A stretch of 64,000 nt of DNA from Tropicimonas isoalkanivorans (GCF_900112335.1 NZ_FOLG01000002.1:558097-622096); one strand, 5' to 3'. Positions 35,543 through 46,498 are shown, counted from the first letter of the stretch. A program made the numbers and translations. Notes: a model not told the origin generated them from the sequence alone.

Positions 35543-36199
35543 ATGCGGATCGAGGCGACCGGGCTGACAAAGACCTACACAACCGGCGACGGTCGGTTGC
35601 CCGTCCTGACGGATGTCTCCCTCGCGCTGGCCCCCGGTGAAACCCTGGCCCTCACCGGCGAATCCGGCAGCGGAAAGAGCACGCTTCTGCACCTTCTGGC
35701 CACGCTGGACACGCCGGACGCCGGCAGCATCCACCTCGACGGCACAGAAATCACGTCACTCGACGACGCGGGCCGCGCGGCCGTGCGGCGGGACCGGATC
35801 GGCCTCGTCTTCCAGCAATTCAACCTGATCCCCTCACTCACGGTTTCCGGCAACCTCGACTTCCAGGCACGACTCGCCGGCCGCCATGACCCGGCGTGGT
35901 CCGCCACCCTCGCCAAGCGGCTTGGCCTCGCAGACCTGCTCGACCGCTATCCCGAACAGCTCTCCGGCGGCCAGCAGCAGCGCGTTGCCGTCGGCCGTGC
36001 GCTGGCCGTTCGTCCGAGCGTCGTGTTGGCCGACGAGCCCACGGGCAACCTCGACGAGTCGACGGCCGCAACCGTGCTCGGCCTGATCCTCGAGCTCGTG
36101 GCAGAAACCGGGGCGAGCCTGCTGCTGGTCACCCATTCCGAGCACCTTGCCGGCCGCTTGGGCCGACGGGTGCATCTCAGTGGCGGGCGCCTGTCGTGA
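35543..36199 (+). CDS. ABC transporter ATP-binding protein (LolD/MacB-like)
   Basis: 218 residues. Walker A GESGSGKSTLLH, Q-loop FQQFNLIPSLTV, signature LSGGQQQRVAVGRAL, Walker B VVLADEPTGNLD and H-loop LLLVTHS are all intact; the FNLIP and EPTGNLD forms are typical of LolD/MacB/FtsE-like exporters. Its stop overlaps the permease GTG start by 3 nt. It energises the FtsX permease that follows. Confidence 0.93.
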   Translation: MRIEATGLTKTYTTGDGRLPVLTDVSLALAPGETLALTGESGSGKSTLLHLLATLDTPDAGSIHLDGTEITSLDDAGRAAVRRDRIGLVFQQFNLIPSLTVSGNLDFQARLAGRHDPAWSATLAKRLGLADLLDRYPEQLSGGQQQRVAVGRALAVRPSVVLADEPTGNLDESTAATVLGLILELVAETGASLLLVTHSEHLAGRLGRRVHLSGGRLS

Positions 36200-38604
36200 G
36201 GCGGGCAGCCCTGGCGGCCCTGCTGTCCCACTGGCGGCGCCAGCCGCTCCAGCTCTTCACCCTGCTCGCCGGGCTGGCGCTGGCCACTGCCCTCTGGTCT
36301 GCCGTGCAGGCGATCAACGGCGAGGCGCGCCGCAGCTACGACAGCGCCGCCGCGACCCTCGGCATCAGCGGTTACGCCAGTCTGACCGACCCCGCCGGCC
36401 CGATCCCCATCGCCACCTATGCCGCGCTTCGCCGGGGCGGATGGACCGTCACCCCGGTCGTGGAGGGGCGGGTTCTGCGCGGCGAGATCCGGCTGAATGT
36501 GGTCGGCGTAGAGCCACTGACGGCCCCCGACGGCCTGTTGCCCGTCGGCCTGGGATCGGAGACGGGCGCCGCGCCGCTCGACGTCCTCCGCCCGCCGGGC
36601 CTCGGTTTCGTCGCGCCGGAGACGGCGGACGACCTCGCTGGCATCGCAGACCTGCCACGACTCATTACCGACCCCGCCATCCCACCCGGGCGCATGTTCA
36701 CCGACGTCGGCACCGCCGACGCGCTGCTCGGGAAGGCAGGCACCATCGACCGCCTGCTGATCCTGCCCGACCAGCCCGCCAACAGGCCGCCGCTCGAAAC
36801 CCTCGCCCCCGGCCTCACCGAAGTCCCGCCGCAGGACCAGGGCGACATCGCCCGGTTGACGGACAGCTTTCACCTCAACCTGACGGCCTTTGGCCTGCTG
36901 TCCTTCGCGGTCGGCCTCTTCATCGTGCACGGCGCCATCGGGCTGGCGTTCGAGCAACGCCGCCCGATGTTCCGAACCCTGCGCGCCCTGGGCTTGCCCG
37001 CGCGAACCCTGCTCGGCCTGTTGCTGGGGGAGGTCATGCTGCTGGCGCTGCTTGCAGGTGGCATCGGCATCGGGCTCGGCTACCTGATTGCCGGCGCGCT
37101 CCTGCCCGATGTCGCCGCGACCCTTCGGGGCCTCTATGGCGCCCAGGTCCGCGGCGTGCTCGCCTTCGACCCGCTCTGGGCGCTGGCCGGGCTCGGCATC
37201 GCGCAACTCGGCGCGCTTATCGCCGCCGCCCATGGGCTCGAGACCGTCCGGCGCATGCCGCTGCTCGCCTCCGCCCAGCCACGCGCTTGGGCCACGGTGT
37301 CCGCCCGCGCATTGCGCCGGCAGGCGCTCGCCGGGGCCGCGCTGGTGGCCGCCGGTGTGGCCGTGGCCTTGCTGGCCGACGGGCTGATCGCCGGTTTCGC
37401 CCTGCTGGGCGGCCTGCTGCTCGGCGCCGCACTGATCCTACCCCGCCTGCTGGCCGCCGCTCTCGGCCTGGGCGCGCGGCTCGCCCGGGGGCCGCTCGCA
37501 CAATGGTTCTGGGCGGATACCCGGCAGCAGCTTCCCGGCCTGTCGCTGGCGCTCATGTCCCTGATGCTGGCGCTTGCGACCAACATCGGCGTCTCCACCA
37601 TGGTCTCCTCCTTCCGGCTCACCTTCACCGGCTGGCTTGACCAGCGCCTGGTGTCCGACCTCTACGTCACCGCCCGCAGCGAGGAGGACGCCCGTGCCCT
37701 CCGGGCCTGGCTCGCCCCCCGCAGCGACGCCGTCCTGCCCATCTGGAAGGTCGACACCCCGCTCCAAGGCGCCCCGGGAGAGGTCTACGGCATCGTCGAT
37801 CACAGGGTCTATCGCGATCTCTGGCCCCTTCTGAACGCCACGCCGGACACGTGGCCCGCCGTCTACGAGAACCGCGGCGCGCTCGTCAACGAGCAGCTCG
37901 CCCGCCGGGAGGACCTGTCGCCGGGCGACACGCTGTCCCTCGGCGGCGGCTGGGAGATGCCGGTGGCCGGCGTCTATTCCGACTACGGCAACCCCATCGG
38001 CCAGGCCGTCGTCGGGTTGCCGGCGCTGTTGGATCGCCACCCGGACGTCTCCAAGCTCCGCTACGGCATTCTCACGTCGGACCCGACGACCCTGCGCCGC
38101 GCGCTGGTGGAGGACTACGGCCTGCCAGAGGCGAACCTGATCGACCATGGCCGGCTCAAGGCCACCTCGCTTCAGATCTTCGAGCGGACCTTTACCGTGA
38201 CCGGCGCCCTCAACGTGCTGACCCTCTCCGTCGCGGGCTTCGCGATCCTGACCGCGTTGCTCACGCTCTCCACCATGCGCCTGCCGCAACTCGCGCCGAT
38301 CTGGGCGCTCGGCCTGACCCGCCGCCGCCTGGCCCGGCTGGAGATCCTGCGTACCCTCGCCCTCGCGGCGCTCACCTTCGTCGTGGCCCTCCCGGTGGGC
38401 CTGCTGCTCGCGTGGTGCCTGCTGGCGGTCGTGAACGTGGAGGCCTTCGGCTGGCGCCTCCCGATGTTCGTCTTCCCGCTCCAGTGGGCCGCCCTGCTGG
38501 GCCTGTCGCTGGTGGCCGCCGCCATCGCCGCCGCCCTGCCCACGCGAAAGCTGGCCAGCACCGCCCCATCGCAATTCCTCAAGGTGTTCGCCGATGAACG
38601 CTAA
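36196..38604 (+). CDS. FtsX-family ABC permease, duplicated
   Basis: 802 residues starting at GTG 36196, inside the ATPase stop (GTGA). Layout: helix at about 15-38, periplasmic domain, three helices (about 225-360), a hydrophobic segment pair (about 375-440), then a second FtsX unit with a periplasmic domain and three helices (about 665-795). With the ATPase before and the secreted lipocalin-like protein after, it forms the three-gene layout seen for AttEFGH-like systems. Probably moves a lipid or lipoprotein-like ligand; substrate unknown. Confidence 0.9.
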   Translation: MRRAALAALLSHWRRQPLQLFTLLAGLALATALWSAVQAINGEARRSYDSAAATLGISGYASLTDPAGPIPIATYAALRRGGWTVTPVVEGRVLRGEIRLNVVGVEPLTAPDGLLPVGLGSETGAAPLDVLRPPGLGFVAPETADDLAGIADLPRLITDPAIPPGRMFTDVGTADALLGKAGTIDRLLILPDQPANRPPLETLAPGLTEVPPQDQGDIARLTDSFHLNLTAFGLLSFAVGLFIVHGAIGLAFEQRRPMFRTLRALGLPARTLLGLLLGEVMLLALLAGGIGIGLGYLIAGALLPDVAATLRGLYGAQVRGVLAFDPLWALAGLGIAQLGALIAAAHGLETVRRMPLLASAQPRAWATVSARALRRQALAGAALVAAGVAVALLADGLIAGFALLGGLLLGAALILPRLLAAALGLGARLARGPLAQWFWADTRQQLPGLSLALMSLMLALATNIGVSTMVSSFRLTFTGWLDQRLVSDLYVTARSEEDARALRAWLAPRSDAVLPIWKVDTPLQGAPGEVYGIVDHRVYRDLWPLLNATPDTWPAVYENRGALVNEQLARREDLSPGDTLSLGGGWEMPVAGVYSDYGNPIGQAVVGLPALLDRHPDVSKLRYGILTSDPTTLRRALVEDYGLPEANLIDHGRLKATSLQIFERTFTVTGALNVLTLSVAGFAILTALLTLSTMRLPQLAPIWALGLTRRRLARLEILRTLALAALTFVVALPVGLLLAWCLLAVVNVEAFGWRLPMFVFPLQWAALLGLSLVAAAIAAALPTRKLASTAPSQFLKVFADER

Positions 38605-39676
38605 GTCCTCAGCCGTAGCGCTATTCTCGCTCCTGCCCATGCTCGCGGGTCCAGCCGTCTCGCAAGGCTTCGCCGGCCTCGGGACGGACGCCGAGGGGTT
38701 CAGCCGCCCGTCGCTAGGCACCGACCTTTCGTTCCCGAAGGACCACGGCGCCCATCCGGATTTCCGCATCGAATGGTGGTACCTCACCGCCAACCTGTCC
38801 GCCTCGGACGGGCGCGACTACGGCATCCAGTGGACGCTCTTCCGCTCCGCCGTCGCCCCCGAAACCGGCACACCCACCGAGGGCTGGCAAAGCCCGCAGA
38901 TCTGGATGGGCCACGCCGGCCTGACCACCCCCGACGCCCACTTCAGCGCCGAGCGCCTCGCCCGCGGCGGCATCGGCCAGGCTGGGGTCTTGGCCGCGCC
39001 CTTCGAGGCCTGGATCGACGACTGGCGCATGGCCGCCACCGGCGACGGTGCAGACGAATTCGATGCCCTGAGCCTCACCGCCAGCGGCCCCGATTTCTCC
39101 TACGACCTCACCCTCACCGCCACCGGCCCGCTCGTCCCGCATGGCGACGCCGGCTATTCCGTCAAGTCGCCCCAGGGACAGGCCAGCTATTACTATTCCC
39201 AACCGTTCTACGAGATCGCCGGGCACCTTTCCCTGCCCGACGGCGACGTGGAGGTCACGGGCCACGGCTGGCTCGACCGCGAATGGTCTTCCCAGCCGCT
39301 GTCGGAGACCCAGGACGGCTGGGACTGGATCTCGCTCCACTTCGACGGCGGCGCCAAGCTCATGGGCTTCCGCCTGCGCGATCGCGAAGGCGCTCCCTTC
39401 ACCTCCGCCACCTGGATCGACCCGGACGGCACGCCGACCCCATATGGCAACGGCGCGCTGACCCTCACCCCGCTGGAGGAGACCGAGACCAGCGCCGCCA
39501 CGGTGCCGACCGTCTGGCAAGTGGAGATGCCGGGGCGCGACCTCGACGTGCGCCTGGAGGCGATCAACCCGCAGGCATGGATGGCGACGTCCTTCCCCTA
39601 CTGGGAGGGGCCCGTGCGCGTCACCGGCAGCCACCCCGGCCGCGGCTACCTGGAGATGACGGGCTACGGCGACTGA
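38594..39676 (+). CDS. Secreted lipocalin-like protein (CrtC/AttH domain)
   Basis: 360 residues. A signal peptide (about 1-23) is followed by the AttH/CrtC double-lipocalin fold: [15 protein letters not shown] near the start, [14 protein letters not shown] in the middle and [21 protein letters not shown]. Some relatives are annotated as carotenoid 1,2-hydratase, but the context here is an exporter rather than carotenoid genes, so a lipid carrier is more likely than an enzyme. ATG 38594 lies 11 nt inside the permease gene, indicating coupling. A 166-bp inverted repeat starts right after its stop. Confidence 0.88.
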   Translation: MNAKSSAVALFSLLPMLAGPAVSQGFAGLGTDAEGFSRPSLGTDLSFPKDHGAHPDFRIEWWYLTANLSASDGRDYGIQWTLFRSAVAPETGTPTEGWQSPQIWMGHAGLTTPDAHFSAERLARGGIGQAGVLAAPFEAWIDDWRMAATGDGADEFDALSLTASGPDFSYDLTLTATGPLVPHGDAGYSVKSPQGQASYYYSQPFYEIAGHLSLPDGDVEVTGHGWLDREWSSQPLSETQDGWDWISLHFDGGAKLMGFRLRDREGAPFTSATWIDPDGTPTPYGNGALTLTPLEETETSAATVPTVWQVEMPGRDLDVRLEAINPQAWMATSFPYWEGPVRVTGSHPGRGYLEMTGYGD

Positions 39677-40022
39677 TCCGCTTCGGAGCCGTCCTCGCCT
39701 GAGACGAAACCGACGGGCCGGCGCACGACGGGCAAGGGAAATTGCGGAGGCTCCGCGGGCCTGCCCGTGGAAACCGCCATTTCCCTTGAGCGGCGGGCGC
39801 CGGGCCGTCAGGCAAGGCTCGGGCGAGAACGGACCCGAAGCGGCATCCGCTTGGGTGGGCTCCGAGCCCCTCCCGCCACACACTCCCCGTCCGCCCACCG
39901 CGTCGCGCCGCCACAGCCGCATAAACGGCGCGCGCCCGACAGGGCGCGCAATTTGGTTGTCGGCCTTCCCCTCGCCGCGCGCATTCGCTAGAGGGTCTCC
40001 GACCCATCCGAGGACAAGACAC
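39677..40022. other. 346-bp intergenic region, lipocalin gene to valS
   Basis: The first half is the long inverted repeat. The second half (39844-40022) is GC-rich with a small hairpin around GGGCT-CCG-AGCCC (about 39858-39870) and must contain the valS promoter and leader. No gene seen. Confidence 0.6.
39678..39843. repeat. 166-bp imperfect inverted repeat (long stem-loop)
   Basis: Two 70-nt arms (39678-39747 and 39774-39843) align as reverse complements without gaps, 54 of 70 positions matching, around a 26-nt loop. The best blocks are CCGCTTCGG, CCGGCGC and CAAGGGAAAT. It begins one base after the lipocalin stop codon. It could be a long terminator, a structured RNA or a palindromic miniature element. 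Confidence 0.8.
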
Positions 40023-43000
40023 ATGCCGATGGAAAAGACCTTCGACGCCGCCGAGGCCGAACCCCGCCTCTATGCCGCCTGGGAAGAGGCAGGCGCCTTC
40101 CGCGCCGGTGCCAACGCCAGCCGCGACGAACCCTTCTGCGTGATGATCCCGCCGCCCAACGTGACCGGCTCCCTCCATATGGGCCACGCCTTCAACAACA
40201 CTCTGCAGGACATCCTCGTCCGCTGGCACCGGATGCGCGGCTTCGACACGCTCTGGCAGCCCGGCACGGACCACGCCGGCATTGCCACCCAGATGGTCGT
40301 GGAGCGGGAACTGGCGAAGGAAGGCAACATCACCCGGCGCGAGATGGGGCGCGAGGCCTTCATCGCCCGCGTCTGGGAGCAGAAGGTGCGCTCACGCGAC
40401 AACATCAAGGGCCAGCTGCGGCGCCTCGGTGCCTCCTGCGACTGGGACCGGGAGGCCTTCACCATGTCCGGCGCACCCGGCGCGCCGGAGGGCGAGGACG
40501 GAAATTTCCATGACGCCGTCATCAAGGTCTTCGTCGACATGTACCAAAAGGGCCTGATCTACCGCGGCAAGCGGCTGGTCAACTGGGACCCGCACTTCGA
40601 GACCGCGATCTCCGATCTGGAGGTCGAGAACATCGAGGTCGCGGGCCACATGTGGCACTTCAAGTACCCGCTCGCGGGCGGCGCGACCTATACCTACGTG
40701 GAGAAGGACGAGGACGGCAACGTCGTCTTCGAGGAGGAGCGCGACTACATCTCCATCGCCACCACGCGGCCCGAAACCATGCTTGGCGACGGCGCGGTCG
40801 CGGTCCACCCCTCCGACGAGCGCTACGCTCCGATCGTCGGCAAGCTCTGCGAGATCCCGGTCGGGCCGACGGAACACCGCCGCCTGATCCCGATCATCAC
40901 CGACGACTACCCGGACCCGACCTTCGGCTCCGGCGCGGTGAAGATCACCGGCGCGCACGACTTCAACGACTACGGCGTCGCTTCCCGCAACCACATCCCG
41001 ATGTACCGGCTTATGGACACCCGCGGCCACATGCGCGACGACGGCGCCACGTATGCCGAGGCCGCCGTCCGCGCGCAGGAGATCGCGCGCGGGGCTGACT
41101 TCACCGAAACCGAAGTCGACACCCTGAACCTCGTCCCGGACGACCTGCGCGGCCTCGACCGGTTCGAGGCCCGGGAGCGCGTCGTGGCCCAGATCACCGG
41201 CGAGGGGCTGGCCGTGACCCACACCGTCACCCGCACGGACAAGGAGACCGGCGAAGACATCACCGAAACGGTCCCGCTGGTTGAGTCGAAGCCGATCATG
41301 CAGCCCTTCGGCGACCGCTCCAAGGTCGTCATCGAGCCGATGCTGACCGACCAGTGGTTCGTCGACGCCGAAAAGATCGTCAGCCCGGCGCTGGAGGCCG
41401 TCCGCGACGGCCGGGTGACCATTCTGCCCGAGAGCGGCGAGAAGACCTATTATCACTGGCTGGAAAACATCGAGCCCTGGTGCATCTCCCGCCAGCTCTG
41501 GTGGGGCCATCAGGTGCCGGTGTGGTACGGCCTCGATATCTGGCCCACCGGCTTCCGCGATGACGAGGGCGACAACGCGCTCGACGAGGTCGAGATCTTC
41601 CGCTTGCTGGAAGAGGGCGCGTTCAACCACGCCCAACCGACCTACCATTGCGCCGCCGATGCCGACGGCGTGGCCGCCAAGTTCCGCGACGATCTCGCGC
41701 AACTGCCCACACCGCTGCACGCCTCGCAGATCGTCGTTGTGGCCGACCGTGCGGAAGCGCAGGATCGGCTGGCCGCGAGCCTGGCCGAGTACAACGTCAG
41801 CCAGGACCCCACGCATCTGGTCTATCCCATCTGGCAAGACCCCGACGTCCTCGACACCTGGTTCTCCTCCGGTCTCTGGCCCATCGGTACGCTGGGCTGG
41901 CCCGAGCAGACGGAAGAACTCGAGAAATACTTCCCCACCTCCGTCCTCGTCACCGGGCAGGACATCCTGTTCTTCTGGGTCGCAAGGATGATGATGATGC
42001 AGCTCGCGGTGGTGGACGAGATCCCGTTCCACACCGTCTACCTGCACGGGCTCGTCCGCGACGCCAAGGGCAAGAAGATGTCGAAGTCGACCGGCAATGT
42101 GGTCGATCCGCTAGAGATCATAGACGAGTACGGCGCCGACGCGCTGCGCTTCACCAATGCCGCGATGGCGAGCCTCGGCGGCGTTCTGAAGCTCGACATG
42201 CAGCGCATCGCCGGCTACCGGAACTTCGGCACCAAGATCTGGAACGCCGCCCGCTTCGCGGAGATGAACGGCGTCTTCGATCCCTCCGTCGCCCCCATCG
42301 ACCCCGCGTCGAACCCGCAAGCCACCGTCAACCGCTGGATCATCGGCGAAACGGCCAAGGTGCGGGAGGCCGTGGATACCGCGCTGGAGGGCTACCTCTT
42401 CAACGACGCCGCCAACGCGCTCTACGCCTTCGTCTGGGGCAAGGTCTGCGACTGGTACGTCGAATTCGCCAAGCCGCTGCTGCAGGGTGACGACGAGGCC
42501 GCAAAGGCCGAAACCCGCGCCACCATGCGGTGGGTGCTGGAGCAGAGCTTTGTCATGCTCCACCCGATCATGCCCTTTGTGACCGAGGAGCTGTGGCAGA
42601 CCCTCGGCTGCGGCACCAAGATGCTGGTCCACACCGACTGGCCGACCTACACCGCCGCCGAGCTGGTGGACGGCGAGGCCGACGCCGAAATGAACTGGGT
42701 CATCACCCTGATCGACGGCGTCCGCTCCGCCCGCGCGCAGGTGCGGGTGCCGGCGGGCCTGCAGGTGCCGATGGTCCACACCGGCATGGATGTCGCCGCC
42801 GAAGCCGCCTGGGCCAACAACGAGGCCCTCATCACCCGCATCGCCCGCATTGCCTCCTTGCAGCAGTTCGACGAGATGCCGAAGGGCTGCATCACGGTGC
42901 CCGTGCCGGGGGCGACCTTCGGGCTGCCGGTGGCCGACATCATCGACGTGGGCGAGGAAAAGGCGCGGCTGGAGAAATCCATCGCCAAGCTGGACAAGGA

Positions 43001-43154
43001 AATCGGCGGACTGGACAAACGGCTCGGCAACCCGAAATTCGTCGAAAGCGCCCCCGAAGAGGTGGTGGAGGAGGTCCGCGAGAACCTCGCCGCCCGCACC
43101 TCGGAAGCGGACCGCCTGCGCGAGGCGCTGGACCGGCTGGCCGAGATCGCCTGA
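40023..43154 (+). CDS. valS: Valyl-tRNA synthetase
   Basis: 1043 residues, longer than E. coli ValRS (951). Class I HIGH motif as HMGH at residues 52-55 ([12 protein letters not shown]), KMSKS at about 684-688 ([14 protein letters not shown]), the editing domain ([17 protein letters not shown]) and a C-terminal coiled coil ([23 protein letters not shown]). The start is MPMEKTF at 40023; ATG 40029 is also possible. Upstream open frame lies in the non-coding leader. Confidence 0.96.
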   Translation: MPMEKTFDAAEAEPRLYAAWEEAGAFRAGANASRDEPFCVMIPPPNVTGSLHMGHAFNNTLQDILVRWHRMRGFDTLWQPGTDHAGIATQMVVERELAKEGNITRREMGREAFIARVWEQKVRSRDNIKGQLRRLGASCDWDREAFTMSGAPGAPEGEDGNFHDAVIKVFVDMYQKGLIYRGKRLVNWDPHFETAISDLEVENIEVAGHMWHFKYPLAGGATYTYVEKDEDGNVVFEEERDYISIATTRPETMLGDGAVAVHPSDERYAPIVGKLCEIPVGPTEHRRLIPIITDDYPDPTFGSGAVKITGAHDFNDYGVASRNHIPMYRLMDTRGHMRDDGATYAEAAVRAQEIARGADFTETEVDTLNLVPDDLRGLDRFEARERVVAQITGEGLAVTHTVTRTDKETGEDITETVPLVESKPIMQPFGDRSKVVIEPMLTDQWFVDAEKIVSPALEAVRDGRVTILPESGEKTYYHWLENIEPWCISRQLWWGHQVPVWYGLDIWPTGFRDDEGDNALDEVEIFRLLEEGAFNHAQPTYHCAADADGVAAKFRDDLAQLPTPLHASQIVVVADRAEAQDRLAASLAEYNVSQDPTHLVYPIWQDPDVLDTWFSSGLWPIGTLGWPEQTEELEKYFPTSVLVTGQDILFFWVARMMMMQLAVVDEIPFHTVYLHGLVRDAKGKKMSKSTGNVVDPLEIIDEYGADALRFTNAAMASLGGVLKLDMQRIAGYRNFGTKIWNAARFAEMNGVFDPSVAPIDPASNPQATVNRWIIGETAKVREAVDTALEGYLFNDAANALYAFVWGKVCDWYVEFAKPLLQGDDEAAKAETRATMRWVLEQSFVMLHPIMPFVTEELWQTLGCGTKMLVHTDWPTYTAAELVDGEADAEMNWVITLIDGVRSARAQVRVPAGLQVPMVHTGMDVAAEAAWANNEALITRIARIASLQQFDEMPKGCITVPVPGATFGLPVADIIDVGEEKARLEKSIAKLDKEIGGLDKRLGNPKFVESAPEEVVEEVRENLAARTSEADRLREALDRLAEIA

Positions 43155-43219
43155 TCTTCCCAAGCCGCCGCCCAAGGGCTAGGCTTTCGGTGACATCGGA
43201 GGGCCGAGGAGGGCCGGGA

Positions 43220-43552
43220 ATGCAGCGTTGGGACAGGATCGCGGAAAGCCGGCTGCGCAAGGCCGAAGCCGACGGCAGCTTGTCGAACCTCTCCGGCGCG
43301 GGAAAGCCGTTGCCCGACCGGCCCGACGCGGGTCTGGTGGATACCGGCACCGCCGTCGGCCATCGCATCATGGCCGAGGCAGGTGCCCTGCCGCGCGAGA
43401 TTTCCCTGAAGAAAGAGCTTCAGGCGCTGCGCGAGCAATACGCCGCCGAATCCGATCCGGTAGCGAAGAAGGCCCTGATGGCGCGCATGGCGGAGGTGCA
43501 GATGCGGCTCGGCATGGAACAGGACGCGCGCCGAGCGTTCTTTCGGACCTGA
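43220..43552 (+). CDS. DUF1992 (DnaJ-C28-like conserved domain) protein
   Basis: 110 residues. It matches the DUF1992 pattern: [28 protein letters not shown] near the start and a helical Arg/Ala-rich end. The family is named after the domain in eukaryotic DNAJC28, but no J domain is present here. Function unknown. It lies 65 nt after valS, possibly co-transcribed. Confidence 0.85.
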   Translation: MQRWDRIAESRLRKAEADGSLSNLSGAGKPLPDRPDAGLVDTGTAVGHRIMAEAGALPREISLKKELQALREQYAAESDPVAKKALMARMAEVQMRLGMEQDARRAFFRT

Positions 43553-43571
43553 GCCAGCCAAGGCACCACAT

Positions 43572-43587
43572 TTTTTCGGCCGAAAAA
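43572..43587. terminator. Perfect 16-bp palindrome, bidirectional terminator-like
   Basis: TTTTTCGGCCGAAAAA, 19 nt after the DUF1992 stop. AT runs flank a GC core on both sides. The same TTTTTCGGCCGAA core occurs at 23542-23554. It could end the valS-DUF1992 transcript or be a binding site for a regulator. Confidence 0.45.
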
Positions 43588-43703
43588 TCGCGCCCCGCTC
43601 CGGGCTGGCATTGACTTCGCCGGCGCGCGGCGCGATGCAACCTGCGCACATATATCCTGCAACCGGGCGTTCCGTGGGCGCCAAACCGACGAGGAGAGCC
43701 GAC

Positions 43704-45668
43704 ATGGCCGACGACCTTTCCCAGATTTCCCTCACATTCCCCGACGGCGCGAGCCGCGCCTTCCCGGCTGGCACGACACCGGCCGACGTGGCCGCCTCCA
43801 TCTCCCCCTCTCTGGCCAAGAAGGCGATTTCCGCCACCGTCGACGGCGCCCATTGGGACCTCGCCTGGCCCATCGAGTCGGACGCCGAGATCGCCATCAA
43901 CACGATGAAGGACCTGGACCCGTCGCTGGAGCTGATCCGTCACGACCTCGCCCACATCATGGCCCGCGCCGTTCAGGAGATCTGGCCCGAGGTGAAGGTC
44001 ACCATCGGCCCGGTGATCGAGAACGGCTGGTACTACGACTTCGATCGCGCCGAGCCCTTCACGCCGGAGGACCTCGGCCAGATCGAGGCCAAGATGAAGG
44101 AGATCATCAACCGCCGCGATCCGGTGACCACCGAGGTCTGGGACCGCGAGCGGGCGGTGAAGTACTACGAGGCCAACAACGAGCCCTACAAGGTGGAGCT
44201 GATCGAGGCCATTCCGGGTGACCAGCCGATTCGCATGTACTGGCACGGCCACTGGCAGGATCTCTGCCGCGGCCCGCACCTGCAGCACACCGGCCAGGTG
44301 CCCGCCGACGCCTTCAAGCTGATGAAGGTGGCCGGCGCCTACTGGCGCGGGGATTCCAACCGCCCGATGCTGCAGCGAATCTATGGCGTGGCCTTCCAGA
44401 ACCGCCAGCAGCTCAAGAATTACCTGACCTTCCTCGAGGAAGCCGAGAAGCGCGACCACCGCCGGCTCGGCCGGGAGATGGAACTGTTCCACTTCCAGGA
44501 GGAAGCGCCGGGCATGGTCTTCTGGCACCCCAACGGCTGGACGATCTATCGCGAGCTGGAAGACTACATGCGCCGCAAGCTCTCCAAGGCCGGCTACAAG
44601 GAGATCAAGACGCCGCAAGTGGTGGACCGCAAGCTCTGGGAGGCCTCCGGCCACTGGGACAAGTACCGCGAGAACATGTTCATCACCGAGATCGACGAGG
44701 AACATGCCAACGAGAAGCGGATAAACGCGCTCAAGCCGATGAACTGCCCCTGCCACGTGCAGGTGTTCAATCAAGGCATCAAGTCCTACCGCGACCTGCC
44801 GCTCAGGCTGGCCGAATTCGGCTCCTGCCACCGCTACGAGGCGCACGGCGCTCTGCACGGACTGATGCGGGTGCGCGGCTTTACCCAGGACGATGCGCAT
44901 ATCTTCTGCACCGAGGACCAGATCGAGCAGGAATGCGCGAGCTTCATCTCGCTGCTGAGCGATATCTACCGCGACAGCGGCTTCGCGAAATTCGACATCA
45001 AGCTCAGCACCCGCCCCGAGGTGCGTGTGGGCTCCGACGAGGTCTGGGACAAGGCCGAGGCGGCGCTGGAAAAGGCGATCCTGAACATCCGCAACGACTT
45101 CGAGATCGACCCCGGCGAGGGCGCCTTCTACGGCCCCAAGCTCGACTTCAAGTTGACGGACGCCATCGGGCGGGAATGGCAGTGCGGCACCTTCCAGGCG
45201 GATTTCAACCTGCCGGAGCGGCTGGACGCGACCTACATCGGCCAGGATGGGGAGAAGCACCGCCCCGTCATGCTCCACCGCGCGATCCTCGGCTCCTTCG
45301 AGCGCTTCATCGGCATCCTGATCGAGAACTACGCCGGCCGGATGCCCATGTGGCTCGCGCCGCGCCAAGTGGTGGTGGCCTCCATCGTGTCGGACGCGGA
45401 CGCCTTCGTTCTGGAGGCCGTGCAGAAGCTCCAGCACGCCGGACTGCGGGCCGAGGCGGACATCCGCAACGAGAAGATCAACTACAAGGTGCGCGAACAC
45501 TCCGTCGGCAAGGTGCCGGTCATTCTCGCCGTCGGCCAGCGCGAGGTGCAGGACGGCACCGTCACTGTGCGCCGGCTTGGCGAGAAACAGACCCAGACCG
45601 TGCCGCTCGACCAGATCGTCGAGGAGCTCGCACGAGAGGCGCTCCCGCCCGATCTGGCCCCAGAGTGA
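43704..45668 (+). CDS. thrS: Threonyl-tRNA synthetase
   Basis: 654 residues, class II. N-terminal TGS domain (about 5-65), the second additional editing domain with [13 protein letters not shown] (HxxxH zinc/editing site), the class II core with [43 protein letters not shown] (motif 2) and the C-terminal anticodon-binding domain. ATG 43704 follows GAGGAGA. A weak TTGACT box lies at 43611-43616, but no matching -10 is convincing. No T-box or operator hairpin was identified. Confidence 0.96.
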   Translation: MADDLSQISLTFPDGASRAFPAGTTPADVAASISPSLAKKAISATVDGAHWDLAWPIESDAEIAINTMKDLDPSLELIRHDLAHIMARAVQEIWPEVKVTIGPVIENGWYYDFDRAEPFTPEDLGQIEAKMKEIINRRDPVTTEVWDRERAVKYYEANNEPYKVELIEAIPGDQPIRMYWHGHWQDLCRGPHLQHTGQVPADAFKLMKVAGAYWRGDSNRPMLQRIYGVAFQNRQQLKNYLTFLEEAEKRDHRRLGREMELFHFQEEAPGMVFWHPNGWTIYRELEDYMRRKLSKAGYKEIKTPQVVDRKLWEASGHWDKYRENMFITEIDEEHANEKRINALKPMNCPCHVQVFNQGIKSYRDLPLRLAEFGSCHRYEAHGALHGLMRVRGFTQDDAHIFCTEDQIEQECASFISLLSDIYRDSGFAKFDIKLSTRPEVRVGSDEVWDKAEAALEKAILNIRNDFEIDPGEGAFYGPKLDFKLTDAIGREWQCGTFQADFNLPERLDATYIGQDGEKHRPVMLHRAILGSFERFIGILIENYAGRMPMWLAPRQVVVASIVSDADAFVLEAVQKLQHAGLRAEADIRNEKINYKVREHSVGKVPVILAVGQREVQDGTVTVRRLGEKQTQTVPLDQIVEELAREALPPDLAPE

Positions 45669-46123
45669 CCGCCCGAGACGGCTTCGCCCCCGCCGCGGCG
45701 CCGTAACACGCATGCCACGCCCGTGACCGTACGGGCGTGGCAGCACCAGTCACTGTCGCATTGTTACAATCTGACCCCGCGCGACGCCGAAAGCGGCCGT
45801 CACGCGGATCGAAACCCGCCCCCCCCCCACCGGGGCGGCGCGGCATTGTTGCGCGCGCCCGTCGGCGCCCCTACCTAACCGGCTGATTTGGCACGAATCC
45901 CGCCAGGAGACCGGGCGCCGCAGACGAATAATGTCGCACAATCCGAGCCCGCTTTGCATTTCCTGCCGAAAATCTCCCCGGACGGCGCGAATATTTCAAA
46001 CCCTGACAGGTCCGTGTAGCACGCCCCTGTGAGTGGCAGTTCATTTTCCCCACCGCCTACCCTCGATGCATGCTCCGCGAGAGGCGGCGCATACCGAACA
46101 TGAGAACAGGGAAAGGGAATTTC
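45669..46123. other. 455-bp intergenic region before the bufferin-like operon
   Basis: Contains the strong hairpin 45713-45742, a run of C residues near 45821-45829 and a more AT-rich stretch (about 45950-46050) where the buf promoter should lie. No gene and no convincing ECF or Fur/CueR-type box was recognised. Confidence 0.5.
45713..45742. terminator. 12-bp stem-loop downstream of thrS
   Basis: Perfect inverted repeat TGCCACGCCCGT / ACGGGCGTGGCA with loop GACCGT, 44 nt after the thrS stop. Very stable; likely the thrS transcript end although no U-tract follows. Confidence 0.6.
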
Positions 46124-46438
46124 ATGTCCAATCAGTTCAAGACCCTCGCCGTCATTGGTGCCGTTGCCGCTGCCGTGTCCGCCCACGCCAACATCGCCTC
46201 CGCTCAGGAAAAGGTGACCCCGGAGCAGATGTCCGGCATGGAGAAATGCTACGGCGTCGCGCTCGCCGGCCAGAACGACTGCGCTGCCGGGCCGGGAACC
46301 ACCTGCGCCGGCACGTCGACGGTCGACTACCAGGGCAACGCCTGGGACCTCGTGGATGCCGGAACCTGCGAGAGCATGGAACTGCCCGACGGCCGCATGG
46401 GCTCGCTGGAGCCGCTGGAGCGGGATCTGCCCGCCTGA
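46124..46438 (+). CDS. bufA: Bufferin-type RiPP precursor (DUF2282, BufA/GigA-like)
   Basis: 104 residues. A long signal peptide (about 1-27, ending IASAQ) precedes a short mature peptide with four cysteines at residues 42, 53, 61 and 82 ([13 protein letters not shown] ... TTCAG ... GTCES). This is the DUF2282 pattern of bufferin precursors, in which central Cys residues are turned into heterocycles by a DUF692 enzyme so that the peptide chelates copper. ATG 46124 has a GGGAAAGGGAA site; earlier in-frame ATGs lie outside good ribosome sites. First of four genes (precursor, MNIO, partner, DoxX). Expected to be exported to the periplasm. Family assignment is by motif and context. Confidence 0.88.
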   Translation: MSNQFKTLAVIGAVAAAVSAHANIASAQEKVTPEQMSGMEKCYGVALAGQNDCAAGPGTTCAGTSTVDYQGNAWDLVDAGTCESMELPDGRMGSLEPLERDLPA

Positions 46439-46498
46439 TCCACCCCCGTGCCCGGCGGAATATCTGCCGGGCACTCCCCTCCAGCCCGGGAGACACCA

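Noticed and set aside
35896..36195. N-terminal extension of the FtsX permease into the ATPase gene
   Set aside because: This part is a shifted-frame shadow of the ATPase; the GTG at 36196 overlapping the ATPase stop gives a normal permease start.
45669..46123. ECF-type GTAACC-N16-CGAA promoter before the buf cluster
   Set aside because: GTAACA near 45703 and GTTACA near 45763 have no properly spaced CGAA partner.
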